DNA of 5,997 nucleotides. It comes from Alphaproteobacteria bacterium (GTDB taxonomy: Bacteria > Pseudomonadota > Alphaproteobacteria > CAISOG01). Below are positions 4,467 to 5,997 of this stretch, one piece after another. The notes under the pieces were generated by a model. It was not told the origin of the DNA. It did no database searches and saw only the letters and a list, made by a program, of their open reading frames with translations. The position numbers and the translations under genes were made by a program. The stretch covers positions 1-5,997 of the forward strand of contig VEQJ01000080.1 of assembly GCA_018883285.1 (NCBI GenBank). The letters run 5' to 3'. Numbering within the stretch: the first letter of the stretch is position 1; every line of letters starts with the position of its first letter.

Positions 4467-5997
4467 ATGTCTATTAACTGGAAACAGCAGCGACTGGATG
4501 TTTTTAACCGCCGCGTTTTTGTGTTGGTGGGCGGTCAACTGGTGCTGTTTTCGCTGCTGGCCGGGCGCCTGTTCCAGCTGCAGGTGACCCAGGGGGCACG
4601 CTATCAAACCCTGGCTGAGGATAACCGCATCCACTTAAGGGTGAATCCGCCCGTGCGTGGCCGCCTGTTGGATCGCAACGGGCAGGAGTTGGCGCACAAC
4701 GCCCAAAACTTTCGCCTACTGCTGCTGCCCGAAGAGATTGACGATTTGGGTGAGCTGGTGGAGCAGATTGGCCGCCTGATCCCGCTGGATCCCGTGCAGA
4801 CAGAGCGCGCCAAAAAACTGGCTAAGCGGCGCGATGCCCCGCCGATAGCCCTGCGCCAACAGCTGAGTTGGGAGGAGGTCAGCCAGATAGAGCTGCACGC
4901 CTATGAGCTAAGCGGGGCCGAGATTGAGGAGGGGCAGAACCGTTCCTATCCGCTGGCGCAGGCGGCGGCGCATGTGACCGGCTATATCGGCCCGCTGAGT
5001 GAGGCGGAGGCTAAGGCCAACAAAGAAGCCGCCAAGCAGGATCCGCAACGGCAAACCCATCCGCAACAGGATCCCGCCCTGCTGCTGCCCGACTTTACCA
5101 TTGGCAAGGCGGGGGTGGAAAAACAGCATGAGTTGTGGTTGCGCGGGCGATCGGGCTTTCGCCATGTTGAGGTGGATGCCCATGGCCGCGCCGTCCGCGA
5201 AATCGCCAACTATCCCCCCACCAATGGCCAGGATCTGTCGCTGCACCTGGATGGGCAGCTGCAAAGCTTTATTTACGAACGGCTGGGCGGCGAAAGCGGC
5301 AGCGTGGTGGTGATGAACGCCAACACCGGTGCGGTCTATGCCCTGGTCACTGCCCCCGCCTACAACCCCAACAGCTTTACGGGCGGCATTCCGATCAATC
5401 TGTGGCGCAGCCTGAACAACGATCCGCTCAACCCCCTGATTAACAAGGCTATTGCGGGCGAATACGCCCCTGGATCCACCATGAAAATGCTGACCGCCCT
5501 GGCCGCCCTGGAACATCGGGTGATTGCCCCCAGCGACCATATTTTTTGCAGCGGGCAATACAGCCTGGGCAACGCCGCCTTTCACTGTTGGAAAAAGGGC
5601 GGGCATGGCAGCGTCGATTTGCATCGCGCCCTGGTGCAATCTTGTGACGTGTATTTTTATGAGGTGTCGCGGCGGATGGGGATTGATCGCCTGGCCGCCG
5701 TCGCCAGCCAGTTTGGCCTGGGGCAGCTGACCGATATTGACTTGCCGGGTGAGCGTAAGGCGGTGATGCCCACCCGCGCCTGGAAACGCAAAAGATTTAA
5801 GGCGGGGTGGAGTGCGGGGGAATCGATTATCGCCGGCATTGGCCAGGGGATGGTGCTGACCACCCCATTGCAATTGGCGGTGATGATGGCGGGGGTGATC
5901 AACGGCGGCCGCAAAATCCCCCCCCATATGGTCAATCGGGATCAGGTGGCCAGCCCGCCACCGCCGATGATTGGTGCCAACTCCGACCATTTGGCGC
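4467..5997 (+). CDS. mrdA: Penicillin-binding protein 2 (elongasome transpeptidase), 3' end outside window
   Basis: The first 510 residues of a class B penicillin-binding protein, the transpeptidase that cross-links peptidoglycan during elongation together with RodA. A short cytoplasmic tail and one membrane anchor (about residues 17-40) are followed by the pedestal region with VNPPVRGRLLDRNG (59-72), and by a transpeptidase domain from about residue 275 (SVVVMNANTGAVYAL). The catalytic SxxK is S337-T-M-K340 in YAPGSTMKML. The second motif is S392-C-D394, the SxD form known for PBP2 rather than SxN. C361, H373 and C374 (FHCW) lie in the region where E. coli PBP2 binds zinc. The KTG motif and the rest of the C-terminus, perhaps 110-140 residues, lie beyond the window. 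A Gln/Pro-rich loop around residues 190-205 looks expanded. ATG 4467 fits the usual N-terminus. Its upstream neighbour mreD supports the assignment; rodA would be expected next. Confidence 0.95.
   Translation, partial: MSINWKQQRLDVFNRRVFVLVGGQLVLFSLLAGRLFQLQVTQGARYQTLAEDNRIHLRVNPPVRGRLLDRNGQELAHNAQNFRLLLLPEEIDDLGELVEQIGRLIPLDPVQTERAKKLAKRRDAPPIALRQQLSWEEVSQIELHAYELSGAEIEEGQNRSYPLAQAAAHVTGYIGPLSEAEAKANKEAAKQDPQRQTHPQQDPALLLPDFTIGKAGVEKQHELWLRGRSGFRHVEVDAHGRAVREIANYPPTNGQDLSLHLDGQLQSFIYERLGGESGSVVVMNANTGAVYALVTAPAYNPNSFTGGIPINLWRSLNNDPLNPLINKAIAGEYAPGSTMKMLTALAALEHRVIAPSDHIFCSGQYSLGNAAFHCWKKGGHGSVDLHRALVQSCDVYFYEVSRRMGIDRLAAVASQFGLGQLTDIDLPGERKAVMPTRAWKRKRFKAGWSAGESIIAGIGQGMVLTTPLQLAVMMAGVINGGRKIPPHMVNRDQVASPPPPMIGANSDHLA

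Noticed and set aside
2157..5477. Apparent excess of GGATCC hexamers in lnt and mrdA
   Set aside because: Most arise from frequent Asp-Pro codon pairs (GAT CC) and similar coding contexts; the count is too small to claim enrichment.
4908..5990. 360-codon open frame on the minus strand
   Set aside because: It lies wholly antisense to the PBP2 gene, whose motifs are intact. The translation is His/Gln/Gly-rich with no recognisable domain, as expected from the complement of GC-biased codons.

Overview
The window looks like chromosome from an alphaproteobacterium. The support is indirect. An apolipoprotein N-acyltransferase gene (lnt) is followed by a small XRE regulator of the type carrying PIDLHVGGRLKMRR and FQQIQKYERG, a neighbourhood I associate with Alphaproteobacteria. 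MreD and PBP2 also read like alphaproteobacterial versions, and the regulator's promoter carries TTAA-N7-TTAA motifs of the CtrA type. No rRNA or other decisive marker is present, so the genus is open.

Layout, all on the + strand. Positions 1-163 hold a GC-rich stretch that is probably the tail of an upstream gene, plus a short open frame ending at 163. Positions 168-1253 encode a fused XRE helix-turn-helix / ImmA-IrrE metallopeptidase, visibly more AT-rich than its surroundings and likely acquired. Positions 1254-1462 form a non-coding leader with short hairpins. Positions 1463-3124 encode Lnt with its Glu-Lys-Cys triad intact. Positions 3125-3277 are an AT-rich control region with a good -35/-10 pair overlapped by three TTAA half-sites exactly 11 bp apart and by a perfect inverted repeat. 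Positions 3278-3790 encode the XRE regulator, apparently starting at TTG. Positions 3880-4398 encode MreD. A 15-bp tandem repeat lies in the gap before mrdA (PBP2), which begins at 4467 and runs off the window before its KTG motif.

Functional theme: the core genes are cell-envelope genes. Lnt finishes lipoprotein maturation, and MreD and PBP2 belong to the elongasome that builds lateral-wall peptidoglycan. A regulator gene with putative CtrA-type control sits between them. I see no evidence of a complete, undescribed multi-gene system. The best leads are the regulator's promoter architecture, the unusual joining of lnt-xre to mreD-mrdA without mreB or mreC, and the foreign-looking XRE-ImmA gene upstream of lnt. 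No tRNA, rRNA, CRISPR array, insertion sequence or transposase was seen.
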